From the NCBI GenBank assembly GCA_900553885.1, contig USFD01000050.1:1-23694 (forward strand): DNA of 23,694 nt, in the 5' to 3' direction. Below, in pieces: positions 15,870 to 23,586 of the stretch. The stretch's first letter is position 1. Each line of letters opens with the position of its first letter. This stretch comes from an uncultured Ruminococcus sp. (lineage in GTDB: Bacteria; Bacillota; Clostridia; Lachnospirales; Lachnospiraceae). The notes beneath the pieces were generated by a model. It worked only from the letters and a program-made list of their open reading frames with translations, was not told where the DNA came from and did no database searches. Made by a program: the position numbers and the translations under genes.

Positions 15870-16955
15870 ATGGATCAGAAATTAAAAGTAGGGATTCTGG
15901 GTGCAACAGGAATGGTTGGACAGAGATTTATCTCTCTCCTTGAAAATCATCCCTGGTTTGAGGTAGTGACAGTGGCGGCAAGCCCGCGCTCTGCAGGAAA
16001 AACATATGAAGAAGCAGTGGGAGACCGCTGGAAAATGGACACTCCTATGCCGGAAGCGGTAAAGAAACTGGTTGTTCTCAATGTAAACGATGTGGAGCAT
16101 GTAGCCTCTACTGTGGATTTCGTGTTCAGCGCGGTTGATATGAGCAAGGATGAAATCAGGGCAATTGAGGAAGAATATGCAAAGACAGAGACTCCGGTTG
16201 TATCCAACAACAGCGCTCATCGCTGGACGCCGGATGTTCCGATGGTTGTGCCGGAGATTAACGCAGATCACTTTGACGTGATTCCGGATCAGAGAAAACG
16301 CCTGGGAACAACACGGGGATTTATTGCGGTAAAACCAAACTGCTCAATCCAGAGTTATGCACCGTGTCTGGCAGCATGGAAAGAGTTCGGACCGAAAGAA
16401 CTGGTTGTGACAACATATCAGGCAATTTCCGGAGCAGGCAAGACATTCAAAGACTGGCCGGAGATGGTGGGAAATATTATTCCGTTTATCGGCGGCGAAG
16501 AAGAAAAAAGCGAGCAGGAGCCGCTCCGTGTTCTCGGTAAAGTTGAGAACGGACAGATCGTAAAGGCAGAACTGCCCAGGATCACATGCCAGTGCGTACG
16601 TGTGCCGGTATTAAACGGCCACACAGCAGCAGTATTCATTAATTTTGAGAAGAAACCGACAAAGGAGCAGCTCATTGAAAAACTGGTGAACTACAAAGGC
16701 TTCCCCCAGGAGGCAGGACTTCCCAGCGCGCCAAAGCAGTTTATTCAGTATCTGGAAGACGACAACCGGCCGCAGGTAACACTGGATGTTGACTACGAGA
16801 ACGGCATGGGCATATCCATCGGACGTCTGAGAGAAGACACAATGTATGACTACAAATTTATCGGTCTCTCTCATAATACAGTAAGAGGCGCTGCCGGCGG
16901 CGCGGTTCTCTGTGCAGAAGCACTGACAGCGAAAGGATATATTGCAAAGAAGTAA
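15870..16955 (+). CDS. asd: aspartate-semialdehyde dehydrogenase
   Basis: A 361-residue NADP-dependent enzyme that converts aspartyl phosphate to aspartate semialdehyde, the branch point to lysine, threonine and methionine. GATGMVGQR (11-19) is the nucleotide-binding loop, VKPNCSIQ (154-161) carries the catalytic Cys158, and NGHTAAVF (249-256) the catalytic His251. The length and sequence class resemble the archaeal/fungal-type Asd rather than the shorter E. coli type. AAAGGAAG precedes ATG 15870. It lies between argH and leuC, in line with an amino-acid synthesis cluster; thrC, a downstream pathway gene, lies about 3.5 kb away. Confidence 0.95.
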   Translation: MDQKLKVGILGATGMVGQRFISLLENHPWFEVVTVAASPRSAGKTYEEAVGDRWKMDTPMPEAVKKLVVLNVNDVEHVASTVDFVFSAVDMSKDEIRAIEEEYAKTETPVVSNNSAHRWTPDVPMVVPEINADHFDVIPDQRKRLGTTRGFIAVKPNCSIQSYAPCLAAWKEFGPKELVVTTYQAISGAGKTFKDWPEMVGNIIPFIGGEEEKSEQEPLRVLGKVENGQIVKAELPRITCQCVRVPVLNGHTAAVFINFEKKPTKEQLIEKLVNYKGFPQEAGLPSAPKQFIQYLEDDNRPQVTLDVDYENGMGISIGRLREDTMYDYKFIGLSHNTVRGAAGGAVLCAEALTAKGYIAKK

Positions 16956-16977
16956 GAATATTCTGAAAACGGCGGCA

Positions 16978-17017
16978 AAAGGGGACAGACCCTTTTCCAA
17001 AAGGGTCTGTCCCCTTT
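16978..17017. repeat. perfect 19-bp palindrome between asd and leuC
   Basis: AAAGGGGACAGACCCTTTT (16978-16996) and its exact reverse complement (16999-17017) are separated by CC. The hairpin starts 22 nt after the asd stop and ends about 16 nt before the leuC ribosome site. The GGGGACAGACCC core is a recurring intergenic palindrome in many bacterial genomes, sometimes near REP-associated transposases. A short ATTTTT at about 17023-17028 follows, so it may also act as a terminator or mRNA 3' stabiliser. Confidence 0.8.
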
Positions 17018-17050
17018 CACAGATTTTTCACAAAAGGAGGTTTTCTGAAA

Positions 17051-18325
17051 ATGGGAATGACAATGACGCAGAAGATCCTGGCCGCTCATGCAGGGCTTGA
17101 CTCTGTGGAAGCAGGACAGCTGATCGAGGCAAAGCTTGATGTGGTTATGGCGAATGACATTACCGGGCCGATGGCTCTGCCGATTATTAAGCAGATGTCA
17201 GATCATGTATTTGACAAGGACAAGGTAGTTTTTGTTCCGGATCATTTTACGCCGAACAAGGACATTAAATCCGCGGAGAACTCCAAAGCGATCCGCGAGT
17301 ACGCGAAAGAGCAGGGACTGACCTGGTATTTTGAGCAGGGCAAATCCGGTGTGGAGCATGCGATTCTGCCGGAAGCGGGCGTTGTGACAGCCGGAGAGTG
17401 CATTATCGGCGCTGATTCACACACCTGTACATACGGGGCTCTGGGCGCGTTCTCCACAGGTATGGGCACAACAGATGCGGCTACCGGCATGGCTACCGGA
17501 GAAATCTGGTTCAAGGTGCCAAGCGCCATTAAGTTTGTACTGACCGGAAAACCGGGAAAATATGTAAGCGGCAAGGATATTATTATTCATATCATCGGAA
17601 AGATCGGTGTGGACGGCGCTCTCTATAAATCCATGGAATTTGCGGGAGACGGCATTGCCAGTCTGTCCATGGATGACCGCTTTACTATGGCGAATATGGC
17701 AATTGAAGCAGGCGCCAAAAACGGAATCTTCCCGGTTGACGATCAGACTCTGGCATATATTAAGGAGCATTCCGGCAAACCGTATACAATATATGAAGCG
17801 GACGATGATGCCGAGTATGACGAAGTCATTACAATCGATCTCTCAGAGGTCCGTCCTACGGTGGCCTTCCCCCATCTTCCGGGAAACGCGAAGACTATTG
17901 ACGAGGTTGAAGCGATGGATCCGATCAGGATCGATCAGGTGGTAATCGGTTCCTGTACCAACGGACGTATGGAAGATATGAGAAAAGCAGCCGCGATTCT
18001 GAAAGGACACACCGTACATCCGGACGTCCGGGTTATGGTTGTTCCTGCCACACAGAAGATTTATAAGCAGTGTATTGAAGAGGGACTTCTGGAAATCTTT
18101 GTAGATGCAGGCTGCGCCGTAAATACGCCAAGCTGCGGACCGTGCATGGGAGGACACATGGGCGTTATGGCGGCCGGAGAGAAGTGTGTGTCCACAACAA
18201 ACCGCAACTTTGTAGGACGGATGGGACATGTGGATTCCCTGATCTACCTGGCGTCTCCCGAGGTGGCGGCGGCCAGCGCCATTGCAGGCTATATTGCAAA
18301 TCCTGAGAAAGTGGGTGACATGTAA
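17051..18325 (+). CDS. leuC: 3-isopropylmalate dehydratase large subunit
   Basis: A 424-residue aconitase-family subunit of the short (archaeal/clostridial) type. It pairs with LeuD to isomerise 2-isopropylmalate to 3-isopropylmalate in leucine synthesis. Visible blocks are DHFTPNKD (64-71), IGADSHTCTYGA (119-130), GSCTNGRMEDMR (300-311) and NTPSCGPCMGGHMGV (358-372). Cys302, Cys362 and Cys365 would hold the 4Fe-4S cluster. AAAGGAGG precedes ATG 17051. leuD starts one base after the stop. Since leuA and leuB are not in the window, a related hydro-lyase function (homoaconitate or dimethylmalate type) is not excluded. Confidence 0.93.
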   Translation: MGMTMTQKILAAHAGLDSVEAGQLIEAKLDVVMANDITGPMALPIIKQMSDHVFDKDKVVFVPDHFTPNKDIKSAENSKAIREYAKEQGLTWYFEQGKSGVEHAILPEAGVVTAGECIIGADSHTCTYGALGAFSTGMGTTDAATGMATGEIWFKVPSAIKFVLTGKPGKYVSGKDIIIHIIGKIGVDGALYKSMEFAGDGIASLSMDDRFTMANMAIEAGAKNGIFPVDDQTLAYIKEHSGKPYTIYEADDDAEYDEVITIDLSEVRPTVAFPHLPGNAKTIDEVEAMDPIRIDQVVIGSCTNGRMEDMRKAAAILKGHTVHPDVRVMVVPATQKIYKQCIEEGLLEIFVDAGCAVNTPSCGPCMGGHMGVMAAGEKCVSTTNRNFVGRMGHVDSLIYLASPEVAAASAIAGYIANPEKVGDM

Positions 18326-18326
18326 A

Positions 18327-18821
18327 ATGAAAGCAAAAGGACATGTTTTTAAATACGGTGATAATGTAGATACGGATGTAATCATCCCGGCAAGATATCT
18401 GAATTCTTTTGACGCGAAAGAACTGGCCAGCCATGCCATGGTTGATATTGATCCGGATTTCGTAAAGAAAGTTCAGCCGGGGGATCTGATTGTGGCAAAG
18501 AAAAATTTCGGCTGCGGCTCTTCCAGAGAACACGCGCCGCTCTGCCTGAAGACGGCAGGAGTCAGCTGCATTATCGCGGAAACATTTGCCAGGATCTTCT
18601 ATAGAAATGCCATCAATATCGGCCTTCCTATCATTGAGTGTCCGGAGGCGGCAAACGGAATCGACGCAGGGGACGAAGTAGAGGTTGACTTTGACAGCGG
18701 CAGGATCTGCAACCTGACAAAGGGAACACAGTTCCAGGGACAGGCCTTCCCGGAATTCATGCAGAAACTGATCGCTGCCGGCGGGCTGGTCAACTACACA
18801 AATAATAAAAAGAAAAAATAG
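18327..18821 (+). CDS. leuD: 3-isopropylmalate dehydratase small subunit
   Basis: A 164-residue swivel domain partner of LeuC. The start is ATG 18327, one base after the leuC stop; an upstream in-frame start at 18282 would lie inside leuC and add residues not found in the family. Typical blocks are GDNVDTDVIIPARYLN (about 11-26), the substrate-binding KKNFGCGSSREHAP (about 54-67) and FARIFYRNAINIGLP. The tight junction implies translational coupling and equal subunit supply. The protein ends with a lysine-rich tail. The terminator hairpin at 18887-18939 follows. Confidence 0.93.
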   Translation: MKAKGHVFKYGDNVDTDVIIPARYLNSFDAKELASHAMVDIDPDFVKKVQPGDLIVAKKNFGCGSSREHAPLCLKTAGVSCIIAETFARIFYRNAINIGLPIIECPEAANGIDAGDEVEVDFDSGRICNLTKGTQFQGQAFPEFMQKLIAAGGLVNYTNNKKKK

Positions 18822-18886
18822 AAGGTTCCGAATGCTGAGTCAGAAGAACACAGAGTTCTGTTTTTGGCGCAGCTGTCAGGAAAAAT

Positions 18887-18939
18887 AAAAGGGATGCTGC
18901 ATGAGAGGCATATTGACCGATCCATGCGGCACCCTTTTT
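18887..18939 (+). terminator. terminator or attenuator between leuD and nhaC
   Basis: The arms 18887-18903 and 18923-18939 pair over 16 bp with one bulged A and one wobble, around a 19-nt loop, and the right arm ends in CCCTTTTT. It ends 15 nt before the nhaC start, very close to its ribosome site, so it could also attenuate nhaC. A weaker 5-bp hairpin followed by TTTTT lies at about 18847-18866. Confidence 0.65.
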
Positions 18940-18954
18940 ATGAAAGGGGAAATT

Positions 18955-20234
18955 ATGGAAAAGGAAAATGTAAACGGGAAGGTGTCGGCTCTTCTGCCGA
19001 TCGGAGTGTTTCTGGTAATCTTTCTCGGCTCAGGGATTGTATTTCAGGATTTTAATGCAATGCCGGCGATTGTTGCGTTTCTGATTGCTCTCTTCGCGGC
19101 ATTCCTTCAGAACAGGAAAGTAAGTTTTGACGAAAAAATCCGGATTATCGCCGGAGGGCTGGGGAAGAGAATATTATTACCATGAGCCTGATTTTTCTCT
19201 GCGCCGGAGGATTCTCCGGGGCTGTCAGCGCGGCCGGAGGTGTGGACAGCGCAGTAAATCTGGGACTTTCATTGATCCCGGCTCATTTTGCCGTAGCAGG
19301 CCTGTTTATTATTGCCTGCTTTATTTCAGTTTCAATGGGAACTTCCATGGGGACTATCGCGGCTCTGGCGTCCATTGCCGCCGGTATCAGCGAAAAGACG
19401 GGATTTTCTCTGGCAGTCTGCATTGCGGCTGTAGTCTGCGGCGCCATGTTCGGAGATAACCTTTCCATGATTTCTGACACAACGATTGCCGCGGTGAAGA
19501 CCCAGGGATGCGAAATGAAGGATAAATTCAAGGCGAATTTTCTGATCGTGCTTCCGGCGGCTGTTCTTACGGTTGTTTTTTTCTGGTTTATAACAAGAGG
19601 GGTCAGTTATGAGATTGAAGGGAGCCTTGATTATAATTTTCTGGAAGTGCTTCCTTATATTGTAGTCCTTGTGGGCGCGCTGATCGGGATCAATGTATTC
19701 CTTGTCCTTGTCAGCGGCATTGTAATTTCTCTGGCTGTAGGCGTGGGAACCGGAAATATCCTTCTGTCGGAAATGTTCACAGTGGTAGGAGAAGGCGTTG
19801 TTTCCATGTATGATATTACAGTTATTTCAATTATCGTAGCCTGTATCGTATCGCTTGTCCGGACAAACGGGGGCATCCATTTTATACTGAATCTGATCCG
19901 CAGGAGAATCCGCGGGAAAAAGGGCGCCCAGGCAGGAATCGCGGCTCTGGCCCTTACCGTGGATCTGTGCACGGCCAATAATACAGTAGCTATTGTAATG
20001 GCCGGACCGATCGCGAAGGAAATCAGCGATGAGTTCGGTGTGGATCCGAAGCGTTCCGCTTCGCTCCTGGATATGTTTACTTCTGTGGGACAGGGACTGA
20101 TTCCCTACGGCGCCCAGCTTCTGTCCGCGGCGGCGCTGACCGGACTTACCCCATATGATATGATTCCCTATCTGGTTTATCCGATGCTGATGGCTGTCTG
20201 CGGTATTGCGGCTATTGTGATTTCACGGAAATGA
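18955..20234 (+). pseudogene. NhaC-family Na+/H+ antiporter, frameshifted
   Basis: Two reading frames together form one NhaC-like antiporter of about 426 residues. The first part starts at ATG 18955 (AAAGGGG upstream) and runs to a stop at 19183-19185; the second continues in another frame from about 19165 to 20234. The join is the GGGG run at 19161-19164: one additional G restores a continuous GGLGEENIITMSLIF. Antiporter blocks in the second part include GTSMGTIAALASI, FGDNLSMISDTTIAA and a late TANNTVAIVMAGPIAKE. About ten membrane helices are visible. The rest is undisturbed, which suggests a recent mutation or a sequencing error in a homopolymer. It would exchange Na+ and H+; an NhaC-like transporter of another solute is possible. 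Confidence 0.85.
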
Positions 20235-20317
20235 TCTGCTGCTGAGAACAGCGGCCCAGGGCAGGATGATCCGGGAAACAGTATCCCGCAGGCCGGGCCG
20301 GGAAGCGGTGTTTTCTA

Positions 20318-20347
20318 TGGACACGGCGCAGTTACCTGTGCTATAAT
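20318..20347 (+). promoter_or_regulatory. thrC promoter
   Basis: -35 TGGACA (20318-20323), 18-bp spacer, -10 TATAAT (20342-20347), with an upstream TG forming an extended -10. This is the best promoter match in the window. Transcription would start near 20354. Confidence 0.75.
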
Positions 20348-20367
20348 TCATGGCAGTGACATGAGTT

Positions 20368-20397
20368 GTTTCCGGGGACCTGAAGATCCCCGGAAAC
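20368..20397 (+). other. 11-bp perfect stem-loop at the 5' end of the thrC transcript
   Basis: GTTTCCGGGGA (20368-20378) and TCCCCGGAAAC (20387-20397) flank the 8-nt loop CCTGAAGA. The stem begins about 14 nt after the predicted start of transcription and ends 26 nt before the thrC ATG. It is followed by an A-rich stretch, not Ts, so it is not a terminator on this strand. It may stabilise the mRNA or affect translation. Confidence 0.6.
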
Positions 20398-20423
20398 TCA
20401 AAAAAGAAAAAGAGGTTAAAAGA

Positions 20424-21911
20424 ATGAATCTGTTATATAAGAGTACAAGAAGTGCGGATAAGACGGTTACCGCTTCAGAGGCGATTCTGAAAGGACTGGC
20501 GGATGACGGAGGACTGTTTGTTCCGGAATATATCCCGAAGCTGGATGTTACGCTGGATGAGCTGAAGAATATGACATATCAGGAGACGGCTTATGCTGTA
20601 ATGAAGCAGTTCCTGACGGATTTTACAGAGGAAGAATTAAAGCACTGCATTAACAGCGCATATGACTCCAAGTTTGATACAGAAGTAATCGCTCCCCTTG
20701 TGAAAGTGGGGGATACATATCATCTGGAGCTGTTCCACGGCGCGACCATCGCATTTAAGGATATGGCGCTCTCCATTCTTCCTCATCTTCTGACTACAGC
20801 GGCAAAGAAGAATCATGTGACCAATGAAATTGTAATTCTTACAGCTACGTCAGGAGATACAGGAAAAGCAGCTCTGGCAGGATTCGCGGATGTGCCGGGA
20901 ACCAGGATTATTGTATTTTATCCGAAGGGCGGCGTAAGCCGCGTGCAGGAACTTCAGATGGTAACGCAGAAAGGCGGTAATACCTCTGTTGTCGCGATTC
21001 ACGGAAACTTTGACAATGCCCAGAGCGGTGTGAAAGCCATTTTCGAAGACAAAGAACTGGAAAAGGAGCTGGCGGAGGCCGGATATCAGTTCTCTTCCGC
21101 GAACTCAATCAATATCGGACGTCTGGTTCCCCAGGTTGTATATTATGTTTACGCATATGCGAAACTTCTGGAAAACGGGGAAATTACTTCCGGTGAAGAG
21201 ATCAATGTAACAGTTCCTACAGGTAATTTCGGAAATATCCTTGCGGCATATTACGCGAAGCAGATGGGCGTTCCCATTGGAAAGCTGATCTGCGCGTCCA
21301 ATGAAAACAAGGTGCTGTTTGACTTCTTCCAGACAGGCGTATATAACAAAAACCGCGAGTTTATTCTGACTTCATCCCCGTCTATGGATATTCTGATTTC
21401 CAGCAATCTGGAGAGACTGATCTATACGATCGCGGGACAGGACGCGGAGAAGAATTCTCAGCTGATGAGCCAGCTTAAAGAAAAAGGATCTTACGAGATC
21501 ACTCCGGATATGCGGGAGAAGCTGAAGGATTTCGCGGGAGGATTTGCGACAGAAGCGGAAACGGCAGAGACGATCCGCAGGACCTATGAGCGCACAGGAT
21601 ATGTGATGGATACCCATACAGCTGTGGCCGCAGGTGTCTGCGCGAAGTACCGCGCGGAACACAATGACGGCAGAAAATATCTGGTGGCATCCACAGCCAG
21701 CCCCTATAAATTTATTCACAGTGTTATGACGGCAATCGATGAGAAATATGCCGATACAGATGAGTTTGAGCTGGTGGATGAGCTGAGCCGTATTTCAGGC
21801 ACGGAGATCCCGAAAGCCATAGAAGAGATCCGGAACGCGGATATCCGTCACAGGAGAGAATGCGGCGCGGATCAGATGAAAGAAACTGTAAAAGAGATTC
21901 TTGGAGTATAA
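20424..21911 (+). CDS. thrC: threonine synthase
   Basis: A 495-residue PLP enzyme that converts O-phosphohomoserine to threonine. The start is ATG 20424 (YKSTRS follows); an in-frame ATG at 20361 would place the N-terminus in the leader hairpin and has no ribosome site. FHGATIAFKDMALS (104-117) carries the PLP lysine Lys112; LTATSGDTGKAALAG and TVPTGNFGNILAAYYAKQMG are also family signatures. Length fits the long class of bacterial threonine synthase. It has its own promoter. It shares the aspartate pathway with asd in this window. The next gene follows after 10 nt. Confidence 0.96.
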   Translation: MNLLYKSTRSADKTVTASEAILKGLADDGGLFVPEYIPKLDVTLDELKNMTYQETAYAVMKQFLTDFTEEELKHCINSAYDSKFDTEVIAPLVKVGDTYHLELFHGATIAFKDMALSILPHLLTTAAKKNHVTNEIVILTATSGDTGKAALAGFADVPGTRIIVFYPKGGVSRVQELQMVTQKGGNTSVVAIHGNFDNAQSGVKAIFEDKELEKELAEAGYQFSSANSINIGRLVPQVVYYVYAYAKLLENGEITSGEEINVTVPTGNFGNILAAYYAKQMGVPIGKLICASNENKVLFDFFQTGVYNKNREFILTSSPSMDILISSNLERLIYTIAGQDAEKNSQLMSQLKEKGSYEITPDMREKLKDFAGGFATEAETAETIRRTYERTGYVMDTHTAVAAGVCAKYRAEHNDGRKYLVASTASPYKFIHSVMTAIDEKYADTDEFELVDELSRISGTEIPKAIEEIRNADIRHRRECGADQMKETVKEILGV

Positions 21912-21921
21912 GGAGCAGGCG

Positions 21922-22278
21922 ATGGATAGTAGTATATGGGGAATTATAAGTATTGTTGTACTTGCATGCGGACTGTATGGCCTTCATGGATTTACAGTAT
22001 TGAAAAAAGGCGGAATGCCGAATCTCTCCATGCTTATGGGGCAGGAGTATGAGAAGGCAAAACCGGAGGTCAGGGAGGAGTTCCTTCAGAAATCGGCGCC
22101 GATCCTTCTTCTCTTTTCACTTGCGTGTACGGTCTATGGAATTGTGGATTTTGTGCACTGTTACGTATACAGCATACCGATTGCGGATACAGCCGCGGGC
22201 ATACTGTTTTTTGTAATCTTGCTTGTATTTGTTATTTTTACGTCAAAAATGCGGAGGAAATATTTTGATAAAGTATGA
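21922..22278 (+). CDS. small membrane protein, unknown function
   Basis: A 118-residue protein starting at ATG 21922 with AGGAG upstream, 10 nt after the thrC stop. Three hydrophobic segments are visible: residues about 5-24, 62-80 and 90-110. A polar loop containing NLSMLMGQEYEKAKPEVR lies between the first two, and the C-terminus is basic. The layout resembles DUF3784-type small membrane proteins, but I cannot assign it with confidence. It is probably in one transcript with thrC and the cytidine deaminase gene, whose start lies inside its last codons. Confidence 0.7.
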   Translation: MDSSIWGIISIVVLACGLYGLHGFTVLKKGGMPNLSMLMGQEYEKAKPEVREEFLQKSAPILLLFSLACTVYGIVDFVHCYVYSIPIADTAAGILFFVILLVFVIFTSKMRRKYFDKV

Positions 22279-22702
22279 TTGCCGCGAAGCGGCGGATCCG
22301 GCTCCGGATAAAACGGAAAAATGGAGAGATCTTATTACGGCCGCATTCCGGGCGAGAGAGAATTCCTACAGCCCCTATTCCCGGTTCCGGGTAGGAGCTG
22401 CGCTTCTCTGCGGGAACGGAGAGATATATACCGGATGCAATATAGAAAACCGGGCTTACGGTCCCACGAACTGCGCCGAGCGGACTGCGTTTTTTAAAGC
22501 AGTATCCGAGGGCGAGCGGTCATTTGCCGCGATTGCCATAGTCGGCGGAGAAACAGATCCTGTATGGTGTTATCCCTGCGGCGTGTGCCGCCAGGTGATG
22601 GCAGAGTTCTGTTCACCGGATACATTTCTGATTATATGTGCAAAATCTCCGGCAGAATACCGGATTTTCACACTGAAGGAACTGCTTCCGGAAATGTTCT
22701 GA
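22265..22702 (+). CDS. cdd: cytidine deaminase (TTG start)
   Basis: A 145-residue zinc enzyme that deaminates cytidine and deoxycytidine to uridine forms in pyrimidine salvage. YSPYSRFRVGAALL (35-48), GCNIENRAYGPTNCAERTA split about 57-75, and PCGVCRQ (104-110) are diagnostic. Cys70, Cys105 and Cys108 bind zinc and Glu72 is the proton shuttle. The likely start is TTG 22265, since GGAGGA (22253-22258) lies 6 nt upstream; no ATG is available in a suitable place. The gene overlaps the preceding membrane-protein gene by 14 nt, so translation is probably coupled. Confidence 0.93.
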   Translation: MIKYDCREAADPAPDKTEKWRDLITAAFRARENSYSPYSRFRVGAALLCGNGEIYTGCNIENRAYGPTNCAERTAFFKAVSEGERSFAAIAIVGGETDPVWCYPCGVCRQVMAEFCSPDTFLIICAKSPAEYRIFTLKELLPEMF

Positions 22703-22793
22703 CAGGCAGCGAGTGTGAAGCATTTAACAAACAAATTGCATAAAACGTCCGTTGATAGTGTAAAAATATATAAATTTATCGGTTAAAATTAAT

Positions 22794-22830
22794 AAAAATG
22801 CAGGATTTTAAAAGGAATCCTGCATTTTTT
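22794..22830 (+). terminator. rho-independent terminator after cdd
   Basis: A 14-bp perfect stem (22794-22807 with 22816-22829), loop TTAAAAGG, ending in six Ts. It lies 91 nt after cdd. The rest of the 311-nt gap from 22703 to 23013 holds only the pckA promoter. Confidence 0.9.
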
Positions 22831-22917
22831 GCTTGTACATCCCGTATTTTAGAAGGAGTTGCCCGGTATAAATGAATGTGAAATATTTACAACTTTCAAG
22901 TAATGGAAAAATTTTTG

Positions 22918-22946
22918 TTGATTTTTTGTCAGTTATTCTGTATAAT
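22918..22946 (+). promoter_or_regulatory. pckA promoter
   Basis: TTGATT (22918-22923), 17-bp spacer, TATAAT (22941-22946). It lies 67 nt upstream of the pckA start, after the cdd terminator, so pckA is a separate unit. Confidence 0.65.
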
Positions 22947-23013
22947 GAGGGCATATTGGAGATTGCGGCATAAATTTCCATGATACAATTTAGAAAGAGA
23001 GAGGTAGAGAAGA

Positions 23014-23178
23014 ATGGCAAATATTGATTTAACTCAGTATGGCATTACAGGAACTACAGAAATCGTTCACAATCCTTCCTATGAAATGTTATTCGAGGAA
23101 GAGACAAACCCGAATCTGGAAGGTTTCGACAAGGGTCAGGAAAGCGAACTCGGTGCAGTTAACGTTATGACTGGTAAA
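23014..23178 (+). pseudogene. pckA: 5' fragment of phosphoenolpyruvate carboxykinase (ATP) gene
   Basis: ATG 23014, after a GAGAGAGGT site, opens MANIDLTQYGITGTTEI, and the match to clostridial ATP-dependent PEP carboxykinase runs to NVMTG (residues 51-55). The normal protein of about 530 residues would continue with YTGRSPKDKF. Here the frame passes instead into an ABC substrate-binding protein at about codons 54-57. PckA interconverts oxaloacetate and PEP; this fragment lacks all catalytic parts. Codon use and GC up to the join match the upstream host genes. Confidence 0.85.
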
Positions 23179-23511
23179 GTTGATGCAATCTGGGTTCCAA
23201 TTGATAACACAATCGCATCTGCATTCTCAACTGTAGTATCAAGTAACCAAACAGCTAAAAAACCAATCTACCCAAGCGCAACTGCCATGGTAGAAGCAGG
23301 TGGCTTGGCATCCGTTGTAGTTGACCAACACGACCTTGGTGTGGCAACAGGTAAAATGATTGCGCAAGTCTTGAAAGGTGCAAAACCAGCTGATACACCA
23401 GTCAATGTCTTTTCAACTGGTAAGTCAGTAATTAACAAAAAATTGGCACAAGAATTAGGTATTACGATTCCTGAATCTGTTCTAAAAGAAGCAGGACAAG
23501 TGATTGAATAA
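23176..23511 (+). pseudogene. C-terminal part of a streptococcal-type ABC substrate-binding protein
   Basis: From VDAIWVPIDNTIASAF onward, the frame encodes about 110 residues of the ABC_sub_bind family (TrpX-like, PF04392), ending GITIPESVLKEAGQVIE. The VDAIW-PIDNTIASA motif and the VVDQHDLGVATG motif are typical of the second lobe. The signal peptide and first lobe are missing because the frame starts as pckA. Codons (CAA, CCA, TTG, ACA) are those of a low-GC Streptococcus-like genome. A permease gene follows, as in the trpXYZ-type operons of streptococci. Substrate is not certain; tryptophan has been proposed for relatives. Confidence 0.8.
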
Positions 23512-23518
23512 TCTACAA

Positions 23519-23551
23519 TGGAGGAGTTGGGGACATCTCCTCCAATTTTTT
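23519..23551 (+). terminator. hairpin between binding-protein and permease genes
   Basis: An 8-bp perfect stem (TGGAGGAG 23519-23526, CTCCTCCA 23537-23544), 10-nt loop, then six Ts. It is a terminator-like signal inside the putative operon, so it may reduce expression of the downstream transporter genes relative to the binding protein. Confidence 0.7.
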
Positions 23552-23586
23552 ACAATAGAAATCATATAGAAAAGGTTAAGAAACAG

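Noticed and set aside
20235..20317. GC-rich inverted segments (GGCCC/GGGCC, CGGGA/TCCCG) after nhaC as a terminator
   Set aside because: Pairings are short and compete, and no clear T run follows; not firm enough to list.
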